Below, in pieces: positions 1 through 12,764 of a DNA stretch of 64,000 nucleotides. The number at the start of each line of letters is the position of its first letter. The stretch's first letter is position 1. Origin of the DNA: Chromera velia. Taxonomy: Eukaryota; Sar; Chromeraceae. The stretch is from the NCBI GenBank assembly GCA_018398765.1, contig JAHBMJ010001206.1, positions 30,252 to 94,251 of the forward strand, written 5' to 3'. Position numbers and translations under genes: made by a program. The notes beneath the pieces are model-generated. The model saw only the letters and a program-made list of their open reading frames with translations. It was not told the DNA's origin and did no database searches.

Positions 1-2825
1 TGCCGATCCTCCTGCAGTCGCGCTTCCTGCCCCTGAGACCGCTGCCTGCCCCCCCCCCCCTTCTTCCTCCTCATCTGACTCGTCGTCATCCGACTCCCCC
101 GAGGAAGAGGAGTCGTCTCCGGCAGGACGATTTGCAGAGAAGTCCGCTTGCTTTTTTGTCTGCAGATGAAAAAGTGTAACACGCACGGGGGAATTAGTGG
201 GAAGATGAAAGGAGAGGGACCCCATGTTAATCCACAGACATGCGCGCGGGTATTCTAGAGAGCTGAAGGGAGGCGCTAGAAACAAAAATCGGTTCAACAG
301 GATCACAACCAGAAATCGGTGCCAAGGACAAATTGACAAAGGGCGGATGAGCTGCCACGTTGTCAAGACCAACGGTGAAAAGGAAAAGTCTTATCCAAAC
401 CGCACAAACATACATGGCCATGCGAAGGCAAGTAGAGGGGGCGAGCAGCAGGACGCATGAGATACCAAAAATCAACAAAAAGACAAACAAGGCAGATAGT
501 GAGACGGGCAGGCAAACGGCAGGCGTGCATGCTTGCTGTGCACAGCTAGAGGGCAACAGAAAGCTTGCCCGTCCGTCTGTGCGCATGCATGAGAGACGGG
601 CCGACCAACCGTTGGTTGACTTTCGAAAACTGAAGGTTCCTGTTTCTTGGTCGCAGCCGGCGCCCCCGCCCTGTACGCGGCCGTGCTTTGACCGGGAGTG
701 CTCTCGAAAGCTGACTTGGTGTCCTTCTTTGGAGGCTCCGGGGCACTTTGGCCTGCAGAGCTCGGGCAGACGGCACCGAAAAATTCAGTGAAGTGACAAC
801 AATCACACCTGCAACTCTTGGAGGTGGTCAAGCGAGAGAATGCAAAAGAGCAGCTGTATGGCAATCCGGTTTCGAAGAGTGACATATAAAGCTTGAAAAC
901 ACTGAAGATGACATATCAAGCAAGCATGTCAAGAGCGCAAAATACAACGTGAAGGGCCATACGGAGCGCCAGAAGGATACGCAGGCGCACCCACCTGCTA
1001 CGTAGGCCGCCTTGGAGGCTTGTGGAGCACTTTCGAATGTAGACGGGCCTTGTGCCGCTGCAAAGAGACAATGCAATCATGCATGCACAGAGATTCGTTA
1101 GTGAAAGCGGACGGTGATCAGAGGCAACACTGCAGACAGACGGCCTGTCACGGTTCGGAATGCCTCGCACCACAGTGCGTTCGCTCTGCATTTCTTTGTG
1201 CCAAAAAGGGCTGAAGGTCCAGAATCATACTGCGCATTCTCCCCACAACATCCTGAAGTAGAATGACTGAACAAGTAGAGGCAAGCAACCTCACTAACCG
1301 GCTTGGGCGGGCTTGCCACACACGAAGTCCGCAGCGACCGATTTTCTCTGTCCTGAGGCCTCAAATGCGGCAGGCTCGTCTTTCCGTTTCGCTTCCACTC
1401 CAGACCGATACTCAGCTGTGCCCTCTCTGACTTCGCTCTCGAAAACAGACTTCGTCGTTGCTTTTGCAACTGCTTCGGGCTTCGCGGGCTGTGTCTCAGA
1501 CGAGGAGGCACTGTAGTCTGCCCTTGACTTCGTCTCCAGCTGGCACTCAAACACAGAGGGCTGCGGATCTCGCGTACCGTTCGGCCGAGAAGGCGGCGCT
1601 TCTGCAGAGAGATGACAGATACGAAGAAAGGAAGGATGCGTGTGTACTTCAACTCACAGAGCAGCAGGAGGTCCTGAAAGACCGACCATGACAAAGAAAC
1701 AAGGGATCCTGATGCCCCAGAGAAAGATTTGGAAGCAGGAAGGCTTTCGAATGAAAGGTCTGCGAAAGGTCTGTTTAGTTGGTAGGGATATCTGTATGAG
1801 CTCTGACTGACCGCCGGCACGATATTCTGCAGCGCTGGGCTGAGGGGCACTTTCGAAGGTTGAGGGCGTATCCTTTTTCTGGGTTGGCGGAGGCGCTTCC
1901 CCAGCTCTGCAGACAACCATGTAGCCAGTCAGTGCACAACGGGCGCTGAGAAACAAACGCTTCATGCGAAACGGCAGTCACAGAAACAAAAGGCACGGCG
2001 GAGGAGGCAGTACACCAGGCAAGACATGACGAAGAGGCCATCAGATTGAACAGAAAAACAGCAAAAAAAAAAAACCAAAACGATGTACAGCTTCTTGACG
2101 GACTTGTACTCCGCAGTGGTCGGCCTCTGTTCAGACTCAAACACGTGTTTAGTCTCCTTCTTCGGCTCCTCCTCTTCCTTCAGCGGAGACGGCTTCGCCT
2201 CGTTCTCAAATACGGAGGGTTCGTCTTTTTTCGGCTTCTCCTCTGAATCCTTCTTCTCAAGTGGCACATTCTCGAACACTGATTGGCCATCATTCGCACG
2301 ATTGACAGATTCACCTGCCCTAAAATCGGCGGCAACGGTCTCTTTTGCGCCTGCAGCTTCAAACACGGAAAGCCCACTCTTGTCACCGGCACTTTCTGCT
2401 GGCTCACCCGCACGATAATCTGCACCCCCCTCAGCTGGCTCTGACTCAAAGACACTCTTTGCAGGACCTTTGTCTTTTTTCTTCTTTTTCTTCTTTTTTA
2501 CTTCAGAGGTAGAATGAGACGGCGGATTTGGAGTGGAACTTTCTGGAGCTGTACCACTTTGAGGCTGTTCCTCGGGAGGAGGCGGAAGCTCTGCTGCCTG
2601 ATCTGCCGGGGGATCCTCCTTGCTGCCTTCTGCTTCTGCTGGAGGGCCTGCCTCTGCTGCGGGGGGATCAGCTGCCGCCGACGGTTCTGGTGGAGGGGGG
2701 GTTTCCTCCACAGGTTGCACTTCCGCCTCGCTCTGCAAAATCGGAGGAGACAAAGTGTCGATTTTTTGGAAAGTCTGCGAAAAAACAGGGTCCTAGAAGG
2801 CTGTGAAGTAGAAAATGCTTACCAT
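1..2825 (-). CDS. Tandem FE..YRAG repeat protein, 3' end outside window
   Basis: No known family recognised. Seven exons on the minus strand fit in phase: 2823-2825 (ATG only), 2104-2732, 1812-1906, 1299-1601, 995-1057, 610-752 and 1-159, the last open to the window edge (at least 465 residues). After a Pro/Ala/Glu-rich N-terminus and a run of lysines, a unit recurs about twelve times. It starts with SVFES, STFES, SAFES, FEN or FEA and usually closes, after 8-20 residues, with AEYRAG, ADYRAG, ADFRAG or AAYRAG. Five of the introns fall at or just after the closing motif, so exons partly match repeat units. The last exon turns acidic and then glycine-rich. It is charged and disordered-looking, with no TM or signal peptide. 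A structural or cortical scaffold role would be a guess. It lies head to head with the three-TM gene at 4220. Confidence 0.72.
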
Positions 2826-4219
2826 CGCTCACTCAGGCTGTGTCTGCACGCGGGAACAAAGTCGCCATCAAAGGGTATACAACAGATTCTTCCCCCCCTT
2901 TTTTGAAGAGGGGTGGAATGACGCTTCGGTTCACTCAAAAAGTCCAACTCTGAGCAGAAAGGAAGGCTCCCCCTTATAAGCTGCTGTCCGGAGAACTACT
3001 CTTGCAGAGCAAGGCAAAATACCTAGTGCTAGTCGGTTGTGTGTGATGGAAGTTGTTTGACCTGTGCATACCTGTGCAATCATGTGCAATCTGATCAACA
3101 ATCCTGACTTCGATCTTCGATCGATGACAGGCAGCCGCGCCGCGGGGTGCGTGTTTTGGCGCGGCCCGGGCCGGGCCCGCGGGCCCGGCCTCGCGGTGGA
3201 ACGGGCAAGTCTGCATGTAAGAATGTGCAACACTCACCGCGTCAGTACCGTCGTGTTGCACGAATGCATGTTCAATGCATGCAGCGATCGATACCAGTTG
3301 TGCAACAAAAAGATCGATCGATCGACAGCAATATCTATAGCCAGCTCGATCAGTGTGAGAGGGGGATTTCGAGATTTCTTTGATCCAATATTAATAGCTA
3401 TTCGTAGTGACGTACACATGTCATTCTGTAATAATATTGATAATTGATATCGGTGTATCGACGTATATATTGCTTCAATGGAGATTAGCGATTGAATTGC
3501 GTGACAGTGACAATACATTGGCCATGCAAGCCGTCTATATATATAGACTATGTACTTAATTGTTGCATGCAACCTTGGACGGAGGTACACTCATGAAGAG
3601 CTATACCCTCTACTTCGTTCGTGCTGAATGCAGTGTTGCACGATCTTCCGGGCTTCACGCACATATCGATATGCAACAAGCCGTCTTATGCAGGATCTCC
3701 TTTTTGCAGGGGCCTCTTTTCACTGATCAATTCGATCACGCAGCCAGGGCTCAAGGTTTACACGGGGTGAATTGAGAGCTGCGTTCTTCCCTGGGGTGAA
3801 TTGAGAGCGACAAACGCAAAATGTCTTCCAGGGAGAGTCCAAATAGGGTTGCAGAGATCGGCAGGTAAGCGCTGCGCGGTCGCTGGACACGCGTTTTGTG
3901 CTCTTTGTGCTTTGAAAAGCGAACATCTGGAAAGCGATCAGGGATACATCTCACTCCTTGCAGCGTTTTCATAGCCGCTTTCGTTGTCGGCTACGCAATT
4001 CAGGGTCGGCAATTCACAGAAAACCCCTGTTGCCTTCTTCTGGCTGTTCTACTAGATGCAAACAAGCCTTCTGCGGATGCTGTGAACTCGTGACCCTCGT
4101 CAGGTGCCGCGCTCGTGTATGATCTTTCGTCGGAATGCGATGTCCCACTTCAGATCTGGTCGGCCTCGATGTCTCGATGAAGTGATTCGATTTCAGTTAT
4201 CGTTTACTCAATCTTCCAC
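2826..4219. promoter_or_regulatory. Divergent intergenic region with CpG-rich core
   Basis: This is the intergenic space between two divergent genes. Around 3127-3200 it has a nearly pure G+C core full of CpG. On both sides the words TGCAAC/GTTGCA, TGCATGCA and GATCGATC are dense (for example 3220-3330, 3555-3575, 3640-3680). A 16-bp unit, GGGGTGAATTGAGAGC, is repeated 29 bases apart near 3765-3810. No open frame here looks coding. The same composition and words recur upstream of other divergent genes in the window, so I read it as a bidirectional promoter. TATA-like AT runs occur near 3470 and 3535, but no start site can be fixed. Confidence 0.5.
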
Positions 4220-4897
4220 ATGAACGGGGTGCTGAGCAGGACGGTGGTGGCTTTCCTCCTCTCGCTTCCGGTCTCGTTCTTCCTTACGCTCATGGCCAAG
4301 CAGGGATATTCCTTTGGGTGCGTTCGTATACGCTGTGGACTGGTATTTGCAACGCAATGCGGCCGGACAGACGCCTTTCAGGAGCGTCAAGTCCGCTTTC
4401 GTGCCATGTGTTTCGCAGCTTTCTGATTGTCTCCGAAGCACTCGCGGTGGTGGCAGCTCTGATCTGGTCTACACTGGGTACCTACTGGGCCTTCTCTTCG
4501 CAAACATGCACGACGACAGCTCCAGCTTTGTACTGGACAACGTTTGTGACGCTGTCGTTCATTTGGTTGGTGTGTCTGGCCCGGGTCAGCGCGTTTTCTG
4601 GCGCGGCTGGAATATTTTTGGAGCATGTCCAAATCTTCCGAATCTTGCAGGAGCGTATTGGTCGTCTTCACTCTGAGCTTGTTTATCTCTACCATCTTTT
4701 CGACCATTGGAGCTTCAATGTGAGTCCGGGGGCCGAGTGAACTCGTCATGATGGGAACAGTCGTCCGTTGGGGCCTTGAATGCTTCGGCAAGCCTTGAAT
4801 GAATCTGCAGGAAAGCTCAAGATCGAAGGAACTTTTCGGCGGCGGCATGAGCCTGCGGGGTGTCGATCTAGCCTGCGGGATTCCTCTGTACACATGA
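4220..4897 (+). CDS. Three-TM hypothetical protein, 161 aa
   Basis: Not recognised. Three exons, 4220-4317, 4419-4719 and 4811-4897, join in phase (98+301+87 nt) with donors GTGCGT and GTGAGT and acceptors CGCAG and TGCAG. The product has three hydrophobic stretches: residues about 8-25, 34-58 (FLIVSEALAVVAALIWSTLG) and 69-92. A short polar tail ends IPLYT. The size and helix spacing suggest a small integral membrane protein. The first helix could act as a signal anchor. Both introns are about 90-100 nt. The AT-rich island begins roughly 160 bases downstream. Confidence 0.62.
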
Positions 4898-5059
4898 ACA
4901 CAACTCCCCTGCGCCAACGTACACCTCTGATCCTGACCTCGAGTGATGAGGCAGCGAGAGGTTGATCAGGCCAGCATTCAAAGCGGTCTTGCACTTCTTT
5001 CCTTTGACACATGGTGTCGGTACTAGCTTCTTCAATTGCGCGCGCTGGCAACTTCAACC

Positions 5060-7160
5060 TCTGCTACGGAAACTCTTTTCTTAAGAAATGTAAATCAGAT
5101 TGCATTGAAACAAAAAAAACCTTAGATGCCTTTTAGGCACATCAGATTCCTTTTTTGACTGTTACATGCAGTTCAATTTCATGTAATATATATAGACTAC
5201 GTGTATATTTTCTTATGTTAAAGCACAGAACCTATTGTTTTGAAATGAGTAGCTTATAAGTTTATATCTAGATTTATATATTTTAATTGATGCAGTGTTA
5301 AATGCACAAAAACCTCAATCATCGTTAAATGCACTGACATCTGACTTCTAAACTTAGCTTAACAAATCAAACTTAGTGTTAATTGTTAATTCTAAGCTGT
5401 ACACAGTACGGTTAGGAGTTACTACCGGCCTCTTTTAGCCAGTAGTGAGTTACCGTCAGTTTGGTAACCATGAGACGGTAACCGGCAAGCTTAAAGGCGT
5501 ATACCACTACCATGGTAGTTTAAGGAAAAACTCTAATAAAACAGTTACTAAACCTATTTTAAAGCCTAACCACTTAAATTATTAGCAGTTTAAAGCACTG
5601 AAATGATCATATTCAAATAATATATGCTATACATATAGTGATATACTAGTTAGAGTTTACTGAGTTCAGTCATAAAATGATGAACATTGAATTTTACTAG
5701 AATGAACTTTTAATAAATGCCAAAAATATGATTTTTACTAGTCTAAAATTGGTTTTGCAGGTCTAGTTTAACTCAGAATATGGCAAAATCTGCCTGTTTT
5801 TAGCTACTACCACTACCATTGGAATATTACTACCGTAACCACAAAATTGGTAACCAGGCGGCCTAGCAGCCACCTAGTAACCATCTTACTTTCGTTACTC
5901 CTAACCGTACTGTATACTAAGCTGCCAATTAATTATTCAAGTGTTATTGAATACCGGCCCTTGCATTTCATCATCATCATCATCATCATCATCATCTGAC
6001 AATATCCATCTGACATCATTATCATTGTATGCCATCCGAGTGGATATCGTCATTTTCCGATGATTAGGCCTAAGATTAGGCGTTTAATGTTTAATAAATC
6101 AACACAGGCAGTGCAGGTACTTTATTAAGTTAAAGTTTCAATTTTGGTTTCAAAGCCAGTTTCAAAGAATCAAATTAAGTTGAGTTAGTTAATTTTCTAC
6201 TAAGCCACTTTTTAGTTGAATTCTATGCCATGCACTATAAAGCTTTAAAAAAAGAAAACTGAGGCCAACTTTCTTTCTTTTTTTTTTTCTTTAGATCTTT
6301 AGTAACTTTATAAATGAAAATCACATTCAAATGAAAGGTTTGATGCTAGGTTGCTAGCATACGGACTAGCATATGCATATAAAAGTTGTAGGTGAGACTG
6401 TGTTGGATGACCAGAAAAAAAAAAAATTGAGACTGTGCTTCATATTTTAGGAAATAAAATTGCTAGTTATATTATTTTATATTGTATTTAGGGTTTAAAA
6501 CGTTTTAGGCTTATAAAAGGTTTAGTAAACAACCTAGTCTTTCTATTTGAATGAGGGAGGGGACCTGATTTGGCTTGTTTTCTTATAATAAAGCTTTAAA
6601 CAAAGAAAACTTAGACAAACTTTCTTTCTTTCTTTCTTTCTTTTTAACTTTAGAGTGCATGGCTTAGGTTGAATTCTGATGTTTATATGCAAAAGGTATT
6701 AAAAATTATTACATTTAAATTAATGCAAAATTAAATTGTAAAAAAATACTATTAAAAGGAAATCACAGAGCTATAAAAATTAGTACGCAAAGTAAAAAGA
6801 AAAGAAAAAAAAATCATTGGCAACTCGAGAAGAAAATTTAAAATACAAGTTAAAATTTAGATTATCATATATGTTTAAAAATCAAATTCTAATTATAGTA
6901 TATGGTCATCGACTCATCGTAATGATGATAATGTAGGGTTAAGTCTCACACTAAACATGCCAGTGCCGAATCCTAAATCACTACTAGTATATACTAAAAT
7001 CACTAGCAAGATTTTATAGAAATGCCAGGACACCCATTCAATGTATTCATTGGGGAGAAGGATTCTGAAGGAATAGAAATATGAATCATATGATTATCAT
7101 AAATTTGAGTGTTGGCTTCTTGTATATAATCATCGGGAGTTATCACCCTGCCAGTGTATC
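5060..7160. other. AT-rich gene-free island
   Basis: Base composition drops sharply to AT-rich for about 2.1 kb, with no credible ORF. It contains the MITE at 5400-5916, an ATC trinucleotide run at about 5967-5998, and a direct repeat of about 45 bases (ATAAAGCTTTAAA followed by AAAGAAAACT and a CTTT run) at about 6237-6290 and 6586-6640. Similar islands occur at 17540-18370, 22640-23240, 44335-45870 and 53090-53830. Confidence 0.7.
5400..5916. mobile_element. hAT-like MITE with 8-bp TSD
   Basis: The two ends are inverted repeats. The left end reads TACACAGTACGGTTAGGAGT and the right end, on the other strand, TATACAGTACGGTTAGGAGT, with one further mismatch in the next three bases. Directly outside lie identical 8-bp copies of CTAAGCTG at 5392-5399 and 5917-5924. 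An 8-bp target-site duplication with short TIRs is the hallmark of the hAT superfamily. The interior (517 bp in all) has no ORF and carries subterminal GGTAACC and CTACC words, so it is a non-autonomous element. The high TIR identity suggests it is not very old. Confidence 0.8.
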
Positions 7161-7356
7161 GGGCCCCAATTCTAGCCCCAATTAAAGCTTTGTTTGATGA
7201 TTGAATGACTGTCTTTTATGGGTTTTATAGAACTGAATCCTGAAGCAGAGTCAGAAGCACTTCCAGTCGCGAATTCTATAGTATGGTCGAGAACCATACC
7301 TTGGTGCACCGAGCCAAGAGGCTTGAGACTCAGGAGGAGCAAATCCCAGTTCTTGC

Positions 7357-10300
7357 CTAAAAGTGATGAACTCGAAATTTCCAAACCCCCTTCACAGGAT
7401 TGTAGTCCATGAACTCTGCTACGCCCTGCATGAAAACAAACGTACAGATCTGAATCCCGAAAGCCATTTGGGCAGGCTTGCTTCATTCCAGGGAAACATA
7501 CGCTGTGCACTTTCCTATGGAGCCTCTGTGTCCGGACAAAAACTGAGCGTGTGTGCCTGCAGTAAAAAGAGTCTTTGATTTCACTGTTGGTCGTCTGCTG
7601 ACCTTTTTCTTCTCCGTCATTGTCTGTATTTTCTTCTTGTACTTCTTCAATGCCTTTGTGTCAGACATGATTTCTGCAGAAGGCGGCCTGCAAATACAAA
7701 GACACGCAGAAATGAGAACACAGTGCTCCGCCTAAGAGTCTCCCATCGTTCGTGACAGCGTCTCTTCCTTAGCAGACGTCTCTGTAAACACTTTCTTTGA
7801 ACGTGTCGCAAGGGGGATATGAGGTTGCGGACTGGATGGCCGATCACACAAAAATGGGAATAGAATGAATCTGCCCATCAAATGAACCATCTTTCGAATA
7901 GAATGAATCTACCCATCAAATGAACCATCTTTCGAATGCAACCCACCAGCATTGGAAGAGGGTGATCTCTGCGCTCCGATTCAGACCCTGCAAACACACA
8001 TGCAAATTGGTTTCAGTATTGCGCTAAGCCGGCGGGAAAGTTTACTGGCATTTGAGATGCAGAGGAATTGAATTCTGGTTGAAGTCTTAAGATTACCCCC
8101 CCCCCCCCCCCCCAAAAAAAAAGGAGGACAAGAAAGAGAAGTTGTCTCACCAAGGTAACAAGGACTGGACGACAACCTACACTCAATTCCTACACTCAAA
8201 GTCACCACGCACTGGATCAAGGGAAGACCTTATTCAAAAAGAATGCAAAATCTTCACTCTGTCGCAGAGATTTGTCCCTAGTGCCATCCGAAAGATCCAT
8301 GCAGAGAATGCCGAGCCTCACGTACCTGTCCCACTGGAGGTTTTGAGGCTGCATCGGGATACACCAGCACCTCACCAACTTCCAGACGCACCACATCTCG
8401 GGGGTCGAATCCTCGGCAGTCTGGTTTCACTCACGCAACAGGGAAGATTGGGGGGAGGATTAAAGAATGAAGTGGCCAAAAAAATCACATGAAAAATCAA
8501 ATTTCCAGAGCAGGCGTTCAACTCACAAAAGCAACCAGATTCGAGGAAATAACGAGAGAGGAAAAGAGGGAAGAAAGGAAGAAAAAAAGAAATGACAACG
8601 CAAAAATGAGCAGAATGAAGAACCAGCCAAATGCAGATGGAAATCAATGCAGAAACGCATCCTGGGTTTTTTCCAAGGAACGTCATTTCAATTTCTGCAA
8701 TGGCTGCATACGTTCGGGACACAACGCCCCGCCTTTTTCTTCTTGAACTTAGCGTATGAGAGTCTCCTGTGCAATAAAGGAAATTTACAAAGAGACCTGC
8801 ATGCAGTCTCGTCACATGACCGACCCGTTACTCCTGGAAAAAAGATGTGCCCCACTCCCTTTCTGGCAACGATCAGATCCACAACCCTCGCCCTCTCTTC
8901 CTGCAAACATTTATGTACATGTGTTTGTCTATGTCTCGCGGTCTATATTGTGCATACACAGCATGATGTGCACATCATGATGAAGGGTACAGATGTGGAT
9001 AGTTAAAGACAGCCGGCGCATTGAAGGATTGTCAGAATACAAGTAGACATCACCTTCTTTTCAAATGGTGTATCTTGGAAAGTGGATCTCAATCCTGAAA
9101 GTCTCTATACCCCCCCTTTTTCTTTTTCTCTTCACATGCGCACCTCAGCTTCCCTGTCTGCTCCCGTGTTTTTTTGTTTGAAAAGACCTCCCTCAATTCT
9201 TTTCTACTCATTTTGACTCTTTTTCGTTCTGCGTTTTGTGTCTTCTGTCTTCCTTCACGCACCGGTGGCATTCGAGAGACGTCCGGAAGAACTGCGAGGT
9301 CTGCCTCCATCACGTCTGCGTCACGCTGCACTCATATGATTGATTGATTAATGCAGGCATCGATCCCGAATTTCACTGTGACCATAGAAGGCACGATTGC
9401 AACATTGTGCGCGAGAATCGTCACAGGGTTCCGCCTCCTCTCACAACGTTGCCCTGTATCTACGCAGCCTTCTGTGAACAGTTTTTTTCCGCATGACACA
9501 TTCAGAATGTAAAGCTGAAACGTCTGTGCCTGCCGGCTGCATCGCACTTCTTTCCAGCGGCAGAAAGGCGCGCCGAAGGAGAAAACGAAGATCATGGCAT
9601 GCTGACGAAAAAAGGATCGCCTGCAGGAGAGATATATGTCCAGAGACAAACAAAGGAGCGACTGCAGAAACGTTCGTCTGTGGCGAAAACAAGAGCGACA
9701 GCTACTAGGCAGCGCCTACCCACCTGAAATTTGCGGCACGCTTGAGGAAGCTCCATAGGCATACCGGTTCTGTAAGTACATTCATGAATTCATTCGATCA
9801 CGCATTCATTCATGCAGGCAGTCATTAATCTTCGAGGGCACATCGGCTCTGTATCCTGTCATGCAGTGTTCAAACACATGTCACAGACTGATCAATCACA
9901 TTGTGTGAGTGGTTTGGTCAACGGAAAGGTAGACGCGAAGACGACGGGGACATTCCGATGGCAGCCTCAAGTGTTCGCAAAAATACGATGGAAGAAGGCG
10001 AAAAAAAGAAAAGAAAAAAGGGGGGAAAGAAATGAGTGCGCAAGACACGCCAAGCCAACGCCTGGGACCAAAGGAACGATCCTCAGAGATCAAGCCTTGC
10101 TTGAGGTCGACAACCACGTACACTTCTCTCTGTGTACTTCCAGTTGGTGTGTGCAACCCCACTCTCACTGCTTGGCCGACTAGCTGACTGACTGACTTGA
10201 ACTTCTTCCTTTGCAAAAAGACCGCAAGGGCCCTGCACCAGACGGAGAAAGGGACCGCCTGTGGACACGCCGCCTGGAGACGACTTTCAGAGAGCTCCGG

Positions 10301-11003
10301 TGTATCCAGATACTTCTGCAGGCCGAGAGGGAAAAATCGCTGTATCTGGCGTTAAGGCTTCAAGTCATCTACCAGAAACAGCTCGACCTTCTGGTTATTC
10401 CAAAGACTCTTACAAAGAGAAGTACAGTGCCCAAGGAATAGCACCCGAGAGGGATAAGACGAGCAAAACCACAAGATGAGTACAAGCGGGTGTCTTCTGT
10501 GAAATCCCGACAGGTGTCACGCACGTTCTTATTCGAATGACGAGTTGGAAAGGGGTTTGCCCTCAGTTGTTTAAACATTAGTACGCACGTCACGTAAGTT
10601 CTTCGCCTCCTCAATGGAACAATTGTGTGCATGGAAAGATTATGAAATGAAAGACGCGGTGAGACATGTTCACATATGCTCTCCCCTGAGCAATTTGAGC
10701 TGACCCTGAGCAATTTGAACTGCTGGAGTCGAACAGAGTCAGGATGAAGCTTCGAAATTTTGGTCAAAGTGTCCGTCGCTGCAAATCCCTCAACCACCCA
10801 AACACATTACACTCCAACGCGCGCATGTAGACATACACACTCAATTCACAATGACACACTGACACACTGACATACTGATATACTGACACACACACACACA
10901 CACACTCACACACACTCACACGCACACACACACACACACGGACACACGGACACACGGACACACGGACACACGGACACACGGACACACACACACACACACA
11001 CAC

Positions 11004-11069
<66 letters not shown>

Positions 11070-11968
11070 TCTCGAGTTCTTTGTTGTCCTCTTCGTTGCT
11101 GTCGTGAATGAGACAGGGCGGAAAATAACCTTTCATATACAGAGGACACACGCACGCATTCCATGCACGTTTGTTTGTTTCTTCACTGCATGTGTACTGA
11201 CGCAACCAAGTGAGTGAAAGAAAAAAAGAAGTTTGACTTTTGGTAGTCGTGTCTTCCTCTTTCAATTGCAGGGCCTCACAACCTCAGCCACTTTTTCTAT
11301 ATGTTCTCGGAGTCTGCTAACCGAGGTCGATTCAATGAGCATCCTTGCACATTCACATGTGTGCACGACTGTCTGCATCTGTGTCGGATTTTGCAAACAT
11401 GGAAATTCCATCTTTTCCTTGTCATGCGTTCGTTCCTTTGTGACAATCTTCCACACACACTCCTTTGTGCTGCTGACCTCCGAGAAACTTCTTCACGCTC
11501 TGAGCGGAGAGGTCGGTCAGACCCAGAAGCATCGCAACGCATTCTAGGACCATCAAGGCGGCTGCAGAAGAAGAAAAGGAAAGGAAAGGAAGCCTCATCA
11601 AAGTGCCATTGTGAGAAAATGCAAAGGCCTCACGACGGATCAATCTCCAACAGAGGACGAGTCGACAACCGATCAACGGACACATCAGCCAATACGATGA
11701 TGAAGAAGAGCAGGAAGGAGTCTTGTCCATCTCTTCAAAATCCGACTTCTTTCTTCTTGCGTCCGGAATCAAAGTCACAAAAAAATTCAAATTCTGTGCT
11801 TCCCTTCTCTCCGGTCCTTCCTCCATCTGGGAAACAGACTCAGTCACTCACCAGCAGCATCGGTCTTCTTTCCCTCCTTCAGCTCTTTCAACCCAGCAGC
11901 ACTCATCTGCGAAACAGCCCACACCATCGCCTTCTCTGCAAGCGTCGCTTCCATCCGGGCCCTCCTCT

Positions 11969-12006
<38 letters not shown>

Positions 12007-12729
12007 GCACGCACGCACGCACACGCATGCAGACCAATGAAGACTTTGTACAAAAGCAATCATATACCGGCAGAAAAAAGAAGCCTGGGTGGAGACAGAA
12101 CTGTTGAAGGCGATCTCCCACACTCAGAGAGAAGAAGAGCTGCATTGATCAGCGGGATCGGCCCATTCTTTCCTCATTTCTCGTTTTCCTCCTTCCTTCC
12201 GTCCTTCCTTCTTTCCTTCCTTCCTTTGCTCATTTCTTCCGACAGAGAACACACGCCACAAAAGCATAGCGGGCCAAGATTGCTGTGTTGTTCTCTCTGT
12301 CTCTCTGCTCTCAGTCTGTCTATGAGAGCGCTGAAAGGATGGGGCATGCAGAGGGATACGCTTAGAGGAACTCCTTTAGGGGAACAAATTCCTTTCCTGA
12401 CCTCGGCAGCCATTCGGAGGCTTGTGGAGATTGCCCGTCTCTCCCCATTCTGCAAGGCGAAGAAAGAGGGAGGTGGTATAATTCCTCTTCTACTTCTGCG
12501 GTGGATTCCTGCCTCTGTTTTGTATTCCTATGGCAAACACGCACACACACACACACACACACGCACACACACGCACACACACGCGCACACACTCGCACAC
12601 ACTCACACACACTCACACACTGACACACTGACACACTCACACACTCACACACTCACACACTCACAGACTCACACACTCACAGACTCACAGACTCACAGAC
12701 TCACACACTCACACACTCACACACTCACG

Positions 12730-12764
<35 letters not shown>

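Noticed and set aside
10764-12652. Cys-Val repeat frames on the minus strand
   Set aside because: They translate CA microsatellites in introns of the NUP98-domain gene.
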